From Thioalkalivibrio sp. (GTDB taxonomy: Bacteria; Pseudomonadota; Gammaproteobacteria; Ectothiorhodospirales; Ectothiorhodospiraceae): a stretch of DNA of 13,822 bases. The notes beneath the pieces are model-generated. The model ran no database searches. It worked only from the letters and a program-made list of their open reading frames with translations, and was not told the DNA's origin. The stretch spans positions 1-13,822 of the forward strand of contig SLNI01000180.1 in assembly GCA_007133115.1 (NCBI GenBank), given 5' to 3'. Within the stretch, counting starts at the first letter, position 1, and the number at the start of each line of letters is the position of its first letter. Made by a program: the position numbers and the translations under genes. Positions 1 to 6,843 of the stretch are shown one piece after another.

Positions 1-345
1 GGCAGCAACTGGAAAGCCACGATGATGGTGGAGTTCGCCGACATCGACGAGCGCAAGGTCGCGTTGTCCCAGCTGATCGGCATCGAGGACCGGACCTACG
101 TGCAGGTCGATGGCTTCGACAAGGTCTACCCCATCTCCGACGAGGACCTCGAGCGGGACACCGAGGAAAAGACCTCTTCCGTGCACTTCCTGCGCTTCGA
201 GCTGAGCGCGGATATGGTGTCTGCGGTCAAGAGTGGGGCGGGCATCGCCGGCGGTGTAGACCATCAGAACTACGATCACCGGGTCGACGCCGTGCCCCCC
301 GCCATGCGCGATTCCCTCGCAGCGGATCTCGCCAGCGTCAACTGA
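1..345 (+). CDS. DUF3501 family protein, C-terminal part
   Basis: The reading frame is open from the first base, so the gene begins upstream and only the last 114 residues are present. An internal Met (base 22) lies within the conserved part and is not the real start. The sequence carries the pattern I associate with DUF3501: a KATMMVEF strand, then ER(K)xALSQLIGIEDR, then DEDLERDTEEKTSSVHFLRFEL, then a glycine-rich GAGIAGGVDH segment. The full-length family is about 190 residues. No catalytic motif or membrane segment is visible. From general knowledge, genes of this family often sit beside rubrerythrin and Fe-S oxidoreductase genes in proteobacteria, which would lie left of this window; the function is unknown. 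A hairpin follows the TGA by 16 bases. Family assignment is by remembered pattern, not by search. Confidence 0.75.
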   Translation, partial: GSNWKATMMVEFADIDERKVALSQLIGIEDRTYVQVDGFDKVYPISDEDLERDTEEKTSSVHFLRFELSADMVSAVKSGAGIAGGVDHQNYDHRVDAVPPAMRDSLAADLASVN

Positions 346-361
346 CCGGCGACGTTCAGGA

Positions 362-381
362 GGCGGCAAGGGATTGCCGCC
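362..381 (+). terminator. Hairpin after the DUF3501 gene, possible terminator
   Basis: Perfect 8-bp inverted repeat (GGCGGCAA / TTGCCGCC) with a GGGA loop, 16 bases after the DUF3501 stop codon. No T-run follows on either strand, so it is at best a weak or Rho-assisted terminator, or an mRNA 3' end stabiliser. Confidence 0.4.
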
Positions 382-432
382 CTGCCGCGTTGTCGGTATC
401 GCCCCATCGCCGCGGAACAGCAGCCTGGATCC

Positions 433-567
433 GTAGGGGGAGTGCCCCTGTAGCCGAAGCCGGGCGAGGCGCCTGCCCGTCGGCGGGTGTCGGCAGCAGG
501 GATGCTGCCGACAAGCCTACAGGGATGTATTCACGGCGTCCCGCTGACGGGTACGCGGCTCGCCCGG
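433..567. repeat. Nested multi-arm inverted repeat, likely a dispersed intergenic repeat element
   Basis: Three nested pairs of arms can be read directly: 460-468 with 559-567 (CCGGGCGAG / CTCGCCCGG); 476-487 with 540-551 (11 of 12 Watson-Crick plus one G-T); and 489-497 with 504-512 (GTCGGCAGC / GCTGCCGAC, 6-base loop). A further 8-bp pair, 446-453 with 517-524 (CCCTGTAG / CTACAGGG), crosses the nested set. It lies between the convergent DUF3501 and radA genes. The stretch CCTACAGGGATGTATTCACGG resembles intergenic repeats that I recall from other GC-rich gammaproteobacteria; that resemblance is memory, not a search. Short open frames across it read as products of the repeat and not as genes. 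Confidence 0.65.
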
Positions 568-585
568 AAACCCGCCGGACTGCGA

Positions 586-1938
586 TCAAAGCAGATCCAG
601 GGCGTCCGACAGGTGCTCGACCGGGTGGATTTCCATGCCGCCGATGCGTTTGCGGATCCGGTTTCCGGCCGGAATGATTGCCCGGGTGAGTCCGTGCTTC
701 GCGGCCTCGGAGAGACGCTCCTCGCCATTGGGTACCGGCCGGATCTCACCGGAAAGTCCGATTTCCCCGAAACAGACCAGATCGAGCCCGAGCGGCCGGT
801 CGCGGAGCGATGACAGCGCCGCCACCAGCATGGGCAGGTCGGCCGCCGTTTCCGAGACCCGCACGCCGCCGACGACGTTGATGAACACGTCCTGGTCGAA
901 CAGGCCGATCGACCCATGCCGGCTGAGCACTGCCAGCAGCATGATCAGGCGATTCTGCTCCAGCCCCAGGGTCACCCTTCGTGGTTGCGGGGCGTGGCTT
1001 TCGGCCACCAGCGCCTGCACCTCGACCAGCAGCGGACGCGTACCCTCGCGGGTCACCATCACCACGCTGCCGGAAACCGGGCGGCTGTGGCGCGACAGGA
1101 AGATCGCGGAAGGGTTGCTGACGGGTTTGAGTCCATCCTCCTGCATCGCGAACACGCCCAGTTCGTTCACGGCACCGAAGCGATTCTTCACCGCGCGCAG
1201 CATCCGGTAGCGGCCACCCGGGTCGCCCTCGAAATACAGCACGGTATCGACCATGTGCTCCAGCACACGCGGTCCGGCGATCTGCCCATCCTTGGTCACG
1301 TGGCCGACCAGGATCACGGCGATGCCGCGCTGCTTGGCCAGGCGGACCAGGGCCGCCGCACTCTCCCGAACCTGTGACACCGAGCCGGGCGCGGACTGCA
1401 ACGCGGCCGAGTAGAGGGTCTGGATCGAGTCGATCACCAGCACTCTGGGGCGTTCCTGCTCCGCAGTGGCGATGATGTTCTCGACCTGGGTTTCCGTCAG
1501 CAGGCGCAGCCCGGAGACGTCCAGGCCCAGCCGGTGGGCGCGCAGACCCACCTGGTGCGCGGACTCCTCGCCAGTGACATAGAGCGTCTGGTCCGCGGGA
1601 AGCAGCGCGAGCACCTGCAGCAGCAGCGTCGACTTGCCGATGCCCGGATCGCCCCCGATCAGGACCACCGAACCGGTGACCAGGCCGCCTCCGAGGCTGC
1701 GATCCAGTTCGGAAATCCCGGTCGAAATGCGCGGGATGTCCTCGGTGGGCAGTTCGCCCAGACGGGTGATGCGCGCGGCCTCGCCGGCATAGCCGCCGGC
1801 CCGCGGTCCCTGCACGGCTGCGCTCGGCTGCAGCTCCTCGATGCTGTTCCAGGCTCCGCAGTCCCCGCATTGTCCGGCCCATTTCGGGCTTGTGGCGCCG
1901 CATTCCCGGCAGACGTACATTTGCCTGGTCTTGGCCAT
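586..1938 (-). CDS. radA: DNA repair protein RadA (Sms)
   Basis: RadA is a RecA-like ATPase that promotes branch migration and processing of recombination intermediates in the cytoplasm. The 450 residues show the full family layout: an N-terminal C4 zinc finger (C10, C13, C24, C27), a RecA-type core with Walker A GGDPGIGKST (95-104) and Walker B VLVID (166-170), the RadA-specific KNRFG motif (251-255), and a C-terminal Lon-protease-like domain from about 275 to the end. Length matches the family (about 450-460). The ATG at 1936-1938 shares its A with the TGA of yfjD (TGATG), so translation is probably coupled and the gene is likely the last of a leftward ypjD-yfjD-radA transcript. No intrinsic terminator with a T-run is visible after the stop; the nested repeat lies there. 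Confidence 0.97.
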   Translation of the reverse strand: MAKTRQMYVCRECGATSPKWAGQCGDCGAWNSIEELQPSAAVQGPRAGGYAGEAARITRLGELPTEDIPRISTGISELDRSLGGGLVTGSVVLIGGDPGIGKSTLLLQVLALLPADQTLYVTGEESAHQVGLRAHRLGLDVSGLRLLTETQVENIIATAEQERPRVLVIDSIQTLYSAALQSAPGSVSQVRESAAALVRLAKQRGIAVILVGHVTKDGQIAGPRVLEHMVDTVLYFEGDPGGRYRMLRAVKNRFGAVNELGVFAMQEDGLKPVSNPSAIFLSRHSRPVSGSVVMVTREGTRPLLVEVQALVAESHAPQPRRVTLGLEQNRLIMLLAVLSRHGSIGLFDQDVFINVVGGVRVSETAADLPMLVAALSSLRDRPLGLDLVCFGEIGLSGEIRPVPNGEERLSEAAKHGLTRAIIPAGNRIRKRIGGMEIHPVEHLSDALDLL

Positions 1939-3209
1939 CAGGCCTTGCGCTCCGCTTCCGGGGCCGGAAAGCGGACGGTGCGGATGGTGTTGTTCTTGAT
2001 CTGCACGATATCCATGATCACGCCGCCGATGCGGACGCTGGCCGGTGCCTCGGGGATGTGTTCGAGGTACTCCACGATCAGGCCGCTCAGGGTCTTGGGT
2101 CCATCGAGCGGCAGAGTGAGACCCAGGGATCGGTTCAGTTCCCGCAGGTGGATGCCGCCATCGACCACGACGCTGCCGTCCGGCTGCGGCAGAACCTCGT
2201 CGCCCATGGTGGGCGAATCGGTGGTGAATTCGCCGACGACTTCTTCCAGCAGATCCTCCAGTGTCACCAGCCCCTCGATGTCGCCGTACTCGTCGACCAC
2301 CAATCCGACCCGGCGCTTCTCTTTCTGGAAGTTGATCAGCTGCCGGTTCAGTGCAGTCCCTTCCGGAATGAAATAGGCGGGCGTGATCACCTGGCGCAGG
2401 TCCTCCGGGCCGAAGCTTTCGCGGTAGGTCAGCGGCAACAGGTCACGCATGTGCACGAATCCGAGCACGCGGTCCAGGTCACCTTCGATCACCGGCAGCC
2501 GGGTGAAACTGCCGCTGAGAATCTGTTCGAGAACGTCGTTCCAGTCTTCCTCGATGTCGAGGGTCACGATTTCACTGCGTGGAATCATGATGTCCTCGAC
2601 CGTAGTGCGCTCGAGGTCGAGCAGGTTGACCAGCATTCCCTGATGCCGAGCGGGTAGCAGTGGTCCGGCCTCGGTGACCACCGAGCGCAGTTCGTCGGTG
2701 GTCAGCTCAGCGCGCTGCAGCGCATTCATCCGGATTCCGAGCAGGCGCAGGAAGCCATTGGCCAGCACATTGATGATGAAGACCAGGGGCCAGAGCAACC
2801 GCAACAATCCGCTGTAGATCCAGGCCGCCGGGTAGGCGATGCGCTCGCTGTGCAGGGCGCCAACGGTTTTCGGCGCGGTTTCCGCGAAAATCAGCAGGGC
2901 GATGGTGAGCAGCCCGGTGGCGATCGCGATTCCGGTATCGCCGAACGTACGGTAGCCGATGTAGGTGGCAAGCTGGGTGATCAGGATATTGACCAGGTTG
3001 TTGCCGAGCAGGATCAGTCCGATCAGCTGGTCCGGGCGCTCCAGCAGGCGCGCGGCGAGGCGGGCGCCGCGATGTCCCTGACGGGCCTTGTGGCGCATGC
3101 GGTAGCGGTTCAGGGCCATCAGTGCGGTCTCGGAGCCCGAAAAAAAGGCGGAGAGCACGAACAGAAAGGCCAGGGTGGTGAACAGTGCGGACAGGGGGAT
3201 GTCGTGCAA
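1938..3209 (-). CDS. yfjD: HlyC/CorC-family transporter (CNNM/CBS membrane protein)
   Basis: Inner-membrane protein of the DUF21-CBS-CorC type, the bacterial relatives of CNNM proteins, linked to divalent cation (Mg/Co) handling. The 423 residues read as a DUF21 membrane domain (about 5-185, with SAFFSGSETALMALNRYR near the N-terminus and ETAPKTVG at 110-117), two CBS motifs (about 194-250 and 265-320, the second holding VVDEYGDIEGLVTLEDLLEEVVGEF-type sequence) and a C-terminal CorC_HlyC domain (about 335-413). The start is a TTG: the next Met is residue 31, inside the first conserved membrane motif, and the TTG-initiated N-terminus (HDIPLSALF) matches how YfjD-type proteins usually begin. 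No strong Shine-Dalgarno sequence precedes it. Ninety-three bases separate it from ypjD upstream. The exact ion and direction of transport cannot be read from the sequence. Confidence 0.92.
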   Translation of the reverse strand: MHDIPLSALFTTLAFLFVLSAFFSGSETALMALNRYRMRHKARQGHRGARLAARLLERPDQLIGLILLGNNLVNILITQLATYIGYRTFGDTGIAIATGLLTIALLIFAETAPKTVGALHSERIAYPAAWIYSGLLRLLWPLVFIINVLANGFLRLLGIRMNALQRAELTTDELRSVVTEAGPLLPARHQGMLVNLLDLERTTVEDIMIPRSEIVTLDIEEDWNDVLEQILSGSFTRLPVIEGDLDRVLGFVHMRDLLPLTYRESFGPEDLRQVITPAYFIPEGTALNRQLINFQKEKRRVGLVVDEYGDIEGLVTLEDLLEEVVGEFTTDSPTMGDEVLPQPDGSVVVDGGIHLRELNRSLGLTLPLDGPKTLSGLIVEYLEHIPEAPASVRIGGVIMDIVQIKNNTIRTVRFPAPEAERKA

Positions 3210-3302
3210 GCGACGTTTCCGTGATGGGGCCAGATGGATTCCCGATTCTAGGCCGGCAACGCCAGCGGCGAAACCTGTATCCCAGCCGGGGCCGAGTCAA
3301 GT

Positions 3303-4103
3303 TCACACCCGCTGCAGGATAACCTCGAGGACCAGTTTCGAACCGAAGTAGGCGAGCACGAGGCTCACGAAGCCACCGGTGGTCCATGCGAGCGCGCGCG
3401 ATCCCCGCCAGCCGAAGCGCCAGCGACCGAACAGCAGCACCGAGAACATGATCCAGGCGAGGATGGACAGCACGGTCTTGTGCACCAGGTGCTGGGCGAA
3501 CAGGTCTTCCAGGAAAACCAGACCGCTGGCCAGGCTCAGGCTCAGGAAGATCCAGCCGATGAAGATCATCCGGAACAGCCACATTTCCATCGAGAACAGC
3601 GGTGGCAGGTAGCGGACGATCCCGCGCAGGTGATGTTCGTGCAGCGCCCGGTGCTGCGCGGTCATCACGGCGGCCTGTACCGTGGACAGCGCGAGAAATG
3701 CCCAGCCCAGGGCCGCCAGCATGATGTGGATTTCGACGTAGGGGGTGCTCGCCACGCGGCCGGTGCCGCTGCAGGTGAGCGCCACCAGAAGTGCCAGTGC
3801 GGTGAGAGGCAGGACGATCACGCCCATCACTGCGAGCGGGTGCCGGAGCGACGCGAGCCACAGCAAAGCCGCCACGAGCCAGAGCGCGGCGGCCAGCGCA
3901 TTACCCAGACAGAGGTTCAGTCCGCTCTCGGTCAGCACCAGCTGGGACATGGCCCCCAGGTGAACCAGCAGCGCCACGGCCCAGAGGATCAGTGGGCCGC
4001 GGGGCTTCCCGGCCTGGGGTGGTTGCCGTCGCGCGGACACGACCAGGTAACCTACGGTCAGCAGGTACAGCAGGGTCGCGAGAAGGCCGATTGCAGTGCT
4101 CAT
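3303..4103 (-). CDS. ypjD: YpjD/CcsA-family cytochrome c assembly membrane protein
   Basis: Integral membrane protein of 266 residues with about eight hydrophobic segments, belonging to the cytochrome c assembly (CcsA/CcmC-like) superfamily; the E. coli counterpart YpjD is almost the same length. Conserved-looking histidines suited to haem contact are H48 (LLVHLG), H126 (VEIHIML) and H205/H208 (QHLVHKTVLSILAW). The tryptophan-rich WWD haem-binding motif of true CcsA/CcmC proteins is not evident, as is usual for YpjD. It is divergent from ffh and followed by yfjD, the same neighbourhood as in E. coli, which supports orthology. It is the first gene of the leftward cluster. A role in haem handling is family-level inference. 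Confidence 0.9.
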   Translation of the reverse strand: MSTAIGLLATLLYLLTVGYLVVSARRQPPQAGKPRGPLILWAVALLVHLGAMSQLVLTESGLNLCLGNALAAALWLVAALLWLASLRHPLAVMGVIVLPLTALALLVALTCSGTGRVASTPYVEIHIMLAALGWAFLALSTVQAAVMTAQHRALHEHHLRGIVRYLPPLFSMEMWLFRMIFIGWIFLSLSLASGLVFLEDLFAQHLVHKTVLSILAWIMFSVLLFGRWRFGWRGSRALAWTTGGFVSLVLAYFGSKLVLEVILQRV

Positions 4104-4183
4104 GACCGGTGATTATCCAACGATCGCCGTTGCATTGCACAGCGGGCGATTGCAGGTGCTGACGGTGGTGCGGTCGCGTCCTC

Positions 4184-4189
4184 TATACT
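4184..4189 (+). promoter_or_regulatory. Probable -10 element of the ffh promoter
   Basis: TATACT, 72 bases before the ffh ATG, matches the sigma70 -10 consensus at five of six positions. The best -35 match (CTGACG, 4159-4164) would need a 19-base spacer, which is longer than usual, so the promoter may be weak or activator-assisted. A 14-bp palindrome starts four bases downstream. Confidence 0.4.
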
Positions 4190-4192
4190 GGT

Positions 4193-4206
4193 GGCGGAAT
4201 TCCGCC
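4193..4206. promoter_or_regulatory. Perfect 14-bp palindrome over the predicted ffh transcription start
   Basis: GGCGGAATTCCGCC reads identically on both strands and begins four bases after the TATACT box, so it would overlap or directly follow the transcription start. It could be an operator for a dimeric regulator or a short hairpin at the mRNA 5' end. A related GGGAATTCGG follows at 4228-4237. No regulator can be named. Confidence 0.4.
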
Positions 4207-4260
4207 TGCCGCGTGTCGAGCGGTTTCGGGAATTCGGTTTGGTGATTCTGGGAGTCGTGC

Positions 4261-5643
4261 ATGTTCGATGGTCTTTCCAGTCGCCTGCAGGCGACGGTCA
4301 AGAAGCTCAAGGGTCAGGCGCGCCTGACCGAAGACAATATCCAGGAAGCGCTGCGCGAAGTGCGCATGGCGTTGCTGGAGGCGGATGTCGCGTTGCCGGT
4401 GGTGCGCGAGTTCATTGCCGAGGTGCGCGCGAAAGCCGTCGGCAAGGAGGTGATCAGCAGCCTGACTCCCGGCCAGGCCCTGGTCAAGGTGGTGCACGAC
4501 GAACTGGTGCGGGTGATGGGCGGTGAGAATGCCGGCCTGAACCTGGCCAGCCAGCCTCCGGCCGTGGTGCTGGTGGCGGGCCTGCAGGGTGCGGGCAAGA
4601 CCACGAGCATTGGCAAGCTCGCGCGCCTGTTGCGTGAACGGCAGAAAAAGAAAGTCGCCGTGGTCAGCTGCGACGTCTACCGGCCGGCGGCCATCCAACA
4701 GCTCGAGACGCTGGCCGGGCAGGTGGAGGTCCAGTTCTACCCCAGCGACGCCGGTGAGCGACCGGAGGCGATTGCCCGGCGCGCCGTGGATCGTGCGCGT
4801 CGCGAGGGCATCGAAGTGCTGCTGGTGGACACCGCCGGCCGTCTGCATGTCGACGAAGCCATGATGGCCGAGATCCAGACGCTGCACCGCGCCATCGAAC
4901 CGATCGAGACCTTGTTCGTGGTCGACGCGATGACGGGGCAGGATGCGGCCAATACCGCCCGCGCGTTCGGCGAGGCGCTTCCGCTCACCGGCGTGGTGTT
5001 GACCAAGGCCGATGGCGACGCGCGGGGAGGGGCCGCACTCTCGGTACGCCGGATTACCGGGGTGCCGATCAAGTTCATGGGCATGGGCGAGCGCTCCGAG
5101 GCGCTGGAGCCGTTTCACCCGGAGCGGGTGGTCTCGCGCATTCTCGGCATGGGCGACGTGCTCACGCTGGTCGAGGAGGCGACACGTCAGGTCGATCAGG
5201 ACAAGGCTGCGAAGCTCGCACGCAAGCTGAAGCGGGGGCGCGGTTTCGATTTCAACGACCTGCGCGATCAGCTGACCCAGATGCAGAACATGGGGGGTAT
5301 CGGCAGCCTGCTGGAGAAATTGCCGGGCGCGGGCAAGCTCTCGGACGCGGTGAAGTCCCAGGCCAGCGACCGCGAAATCCGGCGCATGATGGCGGTCATC
5401 GGTTCGATGACCGAGCAGGAGCGCCGAAACCCGGAGTTGATCAAGGGTTCGCGCAAGCGGCGCATCGCGGGCGGGTCAGGGTGTCAGATCCAGGACGTGA
5501 ATCGTCTGCTGAAGCAGCATACGCAAATGAGCAAGGCCATGAAGAAATTCTCCAAGGGCGGCGCCGCGAAGATGATGCGGTCCCTCGGTGGGCGCATGGG
5601 CGGGCTCGGTGGTCCCGGCCCGGGAGGCTTCCCGTTCCGTTAA
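4261..5643 (+). CDS. ffh: Signal recognition particle protein Ffh (SRP54)
   Basis: GTPase and protein subunit of the bacterial signal recognition particle; with 4.5S RNA it binds signal sequences of nascent inner-membrane proteins and delivers ribosomes to FtsY. The 460 residues show an N helical bundle (1-95), a G domain with P-loop GLQGAGKTTS (107-116), DVYRPAA (138-144), DTAGR (190-194) and TKADGDARGG (248-257), and a methionine-rich M domain (about 328-440) with the RNA-binding helix-turn-helix around GSRKRRIAGGSG (396-407). A Gly/Met/Pro-rich tail ends the protein. The ATG is preceded by GGGAG six bases upstream. Position 408 is Cys in a variable spot. Expressed divergently from ypjD; 399 bases separate it from rpsP, so the two probably have separate promoters. 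Confidence 0.98.
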   Translation: MFDGLSSRLQATVKKLKGQARLTEDNIQEALREVRMALLEADVALPVVREFIAEVRAKAVGKEVISSLTPGQALVKVVHDELVRVMGGENAGLNLASQPPAVVLVAGLQGAGKTTSIGKLARLLRERQKKKVAVVSCDVYRPAAIQQLETLAGQVEVQFYPSDAGERPEAIARRAVDRARREGIEVLLVDTAGRLHVDEAMMAEIQTLHRAIEPIETLFVVDAMTGQDAANTARAFGEALPLTGVVLTKADGDARGGAALSVRRITGVPIKFMGMGERSEALEPFHPERVVSRILGMGDVLTLVEEATRQVDQDKAAKLARKLKRGRGFDFNDLRDQLTQMQNMGGIGSLLEKLPGAGKLSDAVKSQASDREIRRMMAVIGSMTEQERRNPELIKGSRKRRIAGGSGCQIQDVNRLLKQHTQMSKAMKKFSKGGAAKMMRSLGGRMGGLGGPGPGGFPFR

Positions 5644-5652
5644 TGTGAAATT

Positions 5653-5777
5653 GCAGCCACGGACGAGCACGGAAATCACGAAAAATAAAACAGATCAAAC
5701 CCCTTGTCCGTGTCTGTCCGTGCTTTCCGTGGCTCGGCTTTTCATCGTCAGGGGTGGCGCAGCGCCATGACCGTTAG
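5653..5777. repeat. CCACGGA-type structured repeat, copy 1
   Basis: A 125-bp unit starting nine bases after the ffh stop. Its left arm AGCCACGGACGAGCACGGAAA (5655-5675) is complementary, with a short gap, to GTCCGTGCTTTCCGTGGCT ending at 5734, leaving a roughly 40-base AT-rich centre. The right part contains a second hairpin, TGGCG-CAG-CGCCA (5755-5767), and ends in TGACCGTTAG (5768-5777). Being so close after ffh it may also act as a transcript 3' end. Similar CCACGGA/CACGGA intergenic repeats occur in many environmental proteobacteria, from memory. Confidence 0.75.
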
Positions 5778-5786
5778 CCTGGAAAT

Positions 5787-5893
5787 GCAGCCACGGACGA
5801 ACACGGAGACACACGCAAAAGGGCTTGACTCTTCAGTATTTTCCGTGGCTCATCTTTTCGTTGTCAGGCTTGGCGTAGTGCCCTGACCGTTAG
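5787..5893. repeat. CCACGGA-type structured repeat, copy 2
   Basis: A 107-bp diverged copy of the preceding unit in the same orientation, starting 134 bases after the start of copy 1. It keeps the arms AGCCACGGA (5789-5797) and TCCGTGGCT (5842-5850), the CTTTTC-TTGTCAGG block, a weakened version of the small hairpin (GGCG-TAG-TGCC, one G-T pair) and the terminal TGACCGTTAG (5884-5893). The central AT-rich part is shorter than in copy 1 by 18 bases net. Confidence 0.75.
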
Positions 5894-5967
5894 GTTGGCC
5901 ATGTCCCCAAGGTGGTCGCCGCCTCTCGTTTCGCCCTCGCGCGGCACGTGGAATCGTGTTTCACGGG

Positions 5968-5995
5968 TTGTTTCGGCGGCGCAGTTCGCTATAAT
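5968..5995 (+). promoter_or_regulatory. sigma70 promoter of the rpsP operon
   Basis: TTGTTT (5968-5973) and a consensus TATAAT (5990-5995) are separated by 16 bases. Transcription would start near 6002, about 40 bases before rpsP, right at a small hairpin in the leader (CGGTTT 5999-6004 with AAACCG 6013-6018). A perfect -10 and the position immediately upstream of a ribosomal protein operon make this the strongest promoter visible in the window. Confidence 0.75.
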
Positions 5996-6042
5996 CCCCG
6001 GTTTCCTCGAGAAAACCGAATTCGCTGAGGTCCAGAGCAAGC

Positions 6043-6303
6043 ATGGTTACTATTCGTCTGTCCCGCCGGGGCGCCAAGCGCGCGCCGTTCTACCAGATCG
6101 TCGTCACCGACTCCCGCGCTCGCCGCGACAGCGGTTACATCGAACGCATCGGCTATTTCAACCCGGTCGCCCGGGGTCAGGAGACGCCGCTGCTGATCGA
6201 TCTGGCGCGTGTGGACCACTGGTTGTCGCAGGGTGCGGCCACCTCCGAGCGCGTCGGTCACCTGATCAAGCAGCATCGCAAGCAGGTCGCAGCCGCCGTC
6301 TGA
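6043..6303 (+). CDS. rpsP: 30S ribosomal protein S16
   Basis: Small-subunit protein that binds 16S rRNA early in assembly. Its 86 residues begin with the family hallmark [21 protein letters not shown], followed by the [18 protein letters not shown] segment, and end with a variable basic/alanine tail. The length is normal (about 80-90). A GAGG sits 12 bases before the ATG. It is first in the rpsP-rimM-trmD-rplS operon and is driven by the TATAAT promoter just upstream. Confidence 0.98.
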   Translation: MVTIRLSRRGAKRAPFYQIVVTDSRARRDSGYIERIGYFNPVARGQETPLLIDLARVDHWLSQGAATSERVGHLIKQHRKQVAAAV

Positions 6304-6325
6304 AATTCCCGGGACGTTCGCGCCG

Positions 6326-6835
6326 ATGAACGCCGAGCCGGAACGGCTGGTCGTTGGGCGTGTGTCCGGGGTCTACGGCGTGAAAGGATTCGTGCGGGTG
6401 TTCTCGGAAATGGAACCGCGCGGGGCGATCGCCGGATTTCCGCGTCTGTGGATGCAGCGCGGTGGTGACTGGCAGAGTATCGAGTTGGAAGACGGCCGTG
6501 CCCACGGGCGGGGCGTGGTTTTGAAGTTTCGCGGCACCGATGATCGGGAAGCGGCCCATGGCCTGATCGGATGCACCCTGGCGGTGGAGCGTGACTGGCT
6601 CCCGCTACTCGAGGAGGGTGAATTCTACTGGGCGGACCTGCAGGGGCTCGATGTGGAAACGATGGACGGGATACCGCTCGGGCGCATCGACAGCTTCATG
6701 CAGACGGGCGCCAACGACGTGATGGTGGTGCGCGGGGACCGGGAACATCTGGTGCCCTGGGTCCGCGGGCTGTACGTGCTGGACGTGGATCTCGACGCTC
6801 GCCGCGTGCGGGTGGACTGGGATCCGGATTTCTGA
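6326..6835 (+). CDS. rimM: 16S rRNA processing/ribosome maturation factor RimM
   Basis: Assembly factor that binds ribosomal protein S19 and helps fold the 3' (head) domain of 16S rRNA in the 30S subunit. The 169 residues show the N-terminal RimM domain ([19 protein letters not shown] near residues 9-27, and a [12 protein letters not shown] segment about 90-100) and a C-terminal PRC-barrel part ([12 protein letters not shown], then [15 protein letters not shown] and [16 protein letters not shown]). It starts 22 bases after rpsP and ends eight bases before trmD, so it is co-transcribed. It is slightly shorter than the E. coli protein (182). Confidence 0.96.
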   Translation: MNAEPERLVVGRVSGVYGVKGFVRVFSEMEPRGAIAGFPRLWMQRGGDWQSIELEDGRAHGRGVVLKFRGTDDREAAHGLIGCTLAVERDWLPLLEEGEFYWADLQGLDVETMDGIPLGRIDSFMQTGANDVMVVRGDREHLVPWVRGLYVLDVDLDARRVRVDWDPDF

Positions 6836-6843
6836 GCGGCGCG

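Noticed and set aside
390..677. Short plus-strand frames over the nested repeat near radA
   Set aside because: Their sequence comes from the inverted repeat and from the antisense of radA; no ribosome-binding site or family pattern.
5482..5487. Cys408 in the Ffh RNA-binding segment as an abnormal residue
   Set aside because: That position varies within the family (Met or Thr in others), so it is not informative.
5653..5893. Possible CRISPR-like array from the two repeat units
   Set aside because: Only two units, imperfect, with internal symmetry and no uniform spacers.
5884..5896. GTTAGGT at the end of repeat copy 2 resembles an integron attC core (GTTRRRY)
   Set aside because: Copy 1 has GTTAGCC, which does not fit, no matching RYYYAAC site is at the other end, and there is no cassette-like gene between.
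5895..6329. 144-codon frame starting in the ffh-rpsP gap
   Set aside because: It runs through the rpsP promoter and out of frame through rpsP itself, which is a certain gene.
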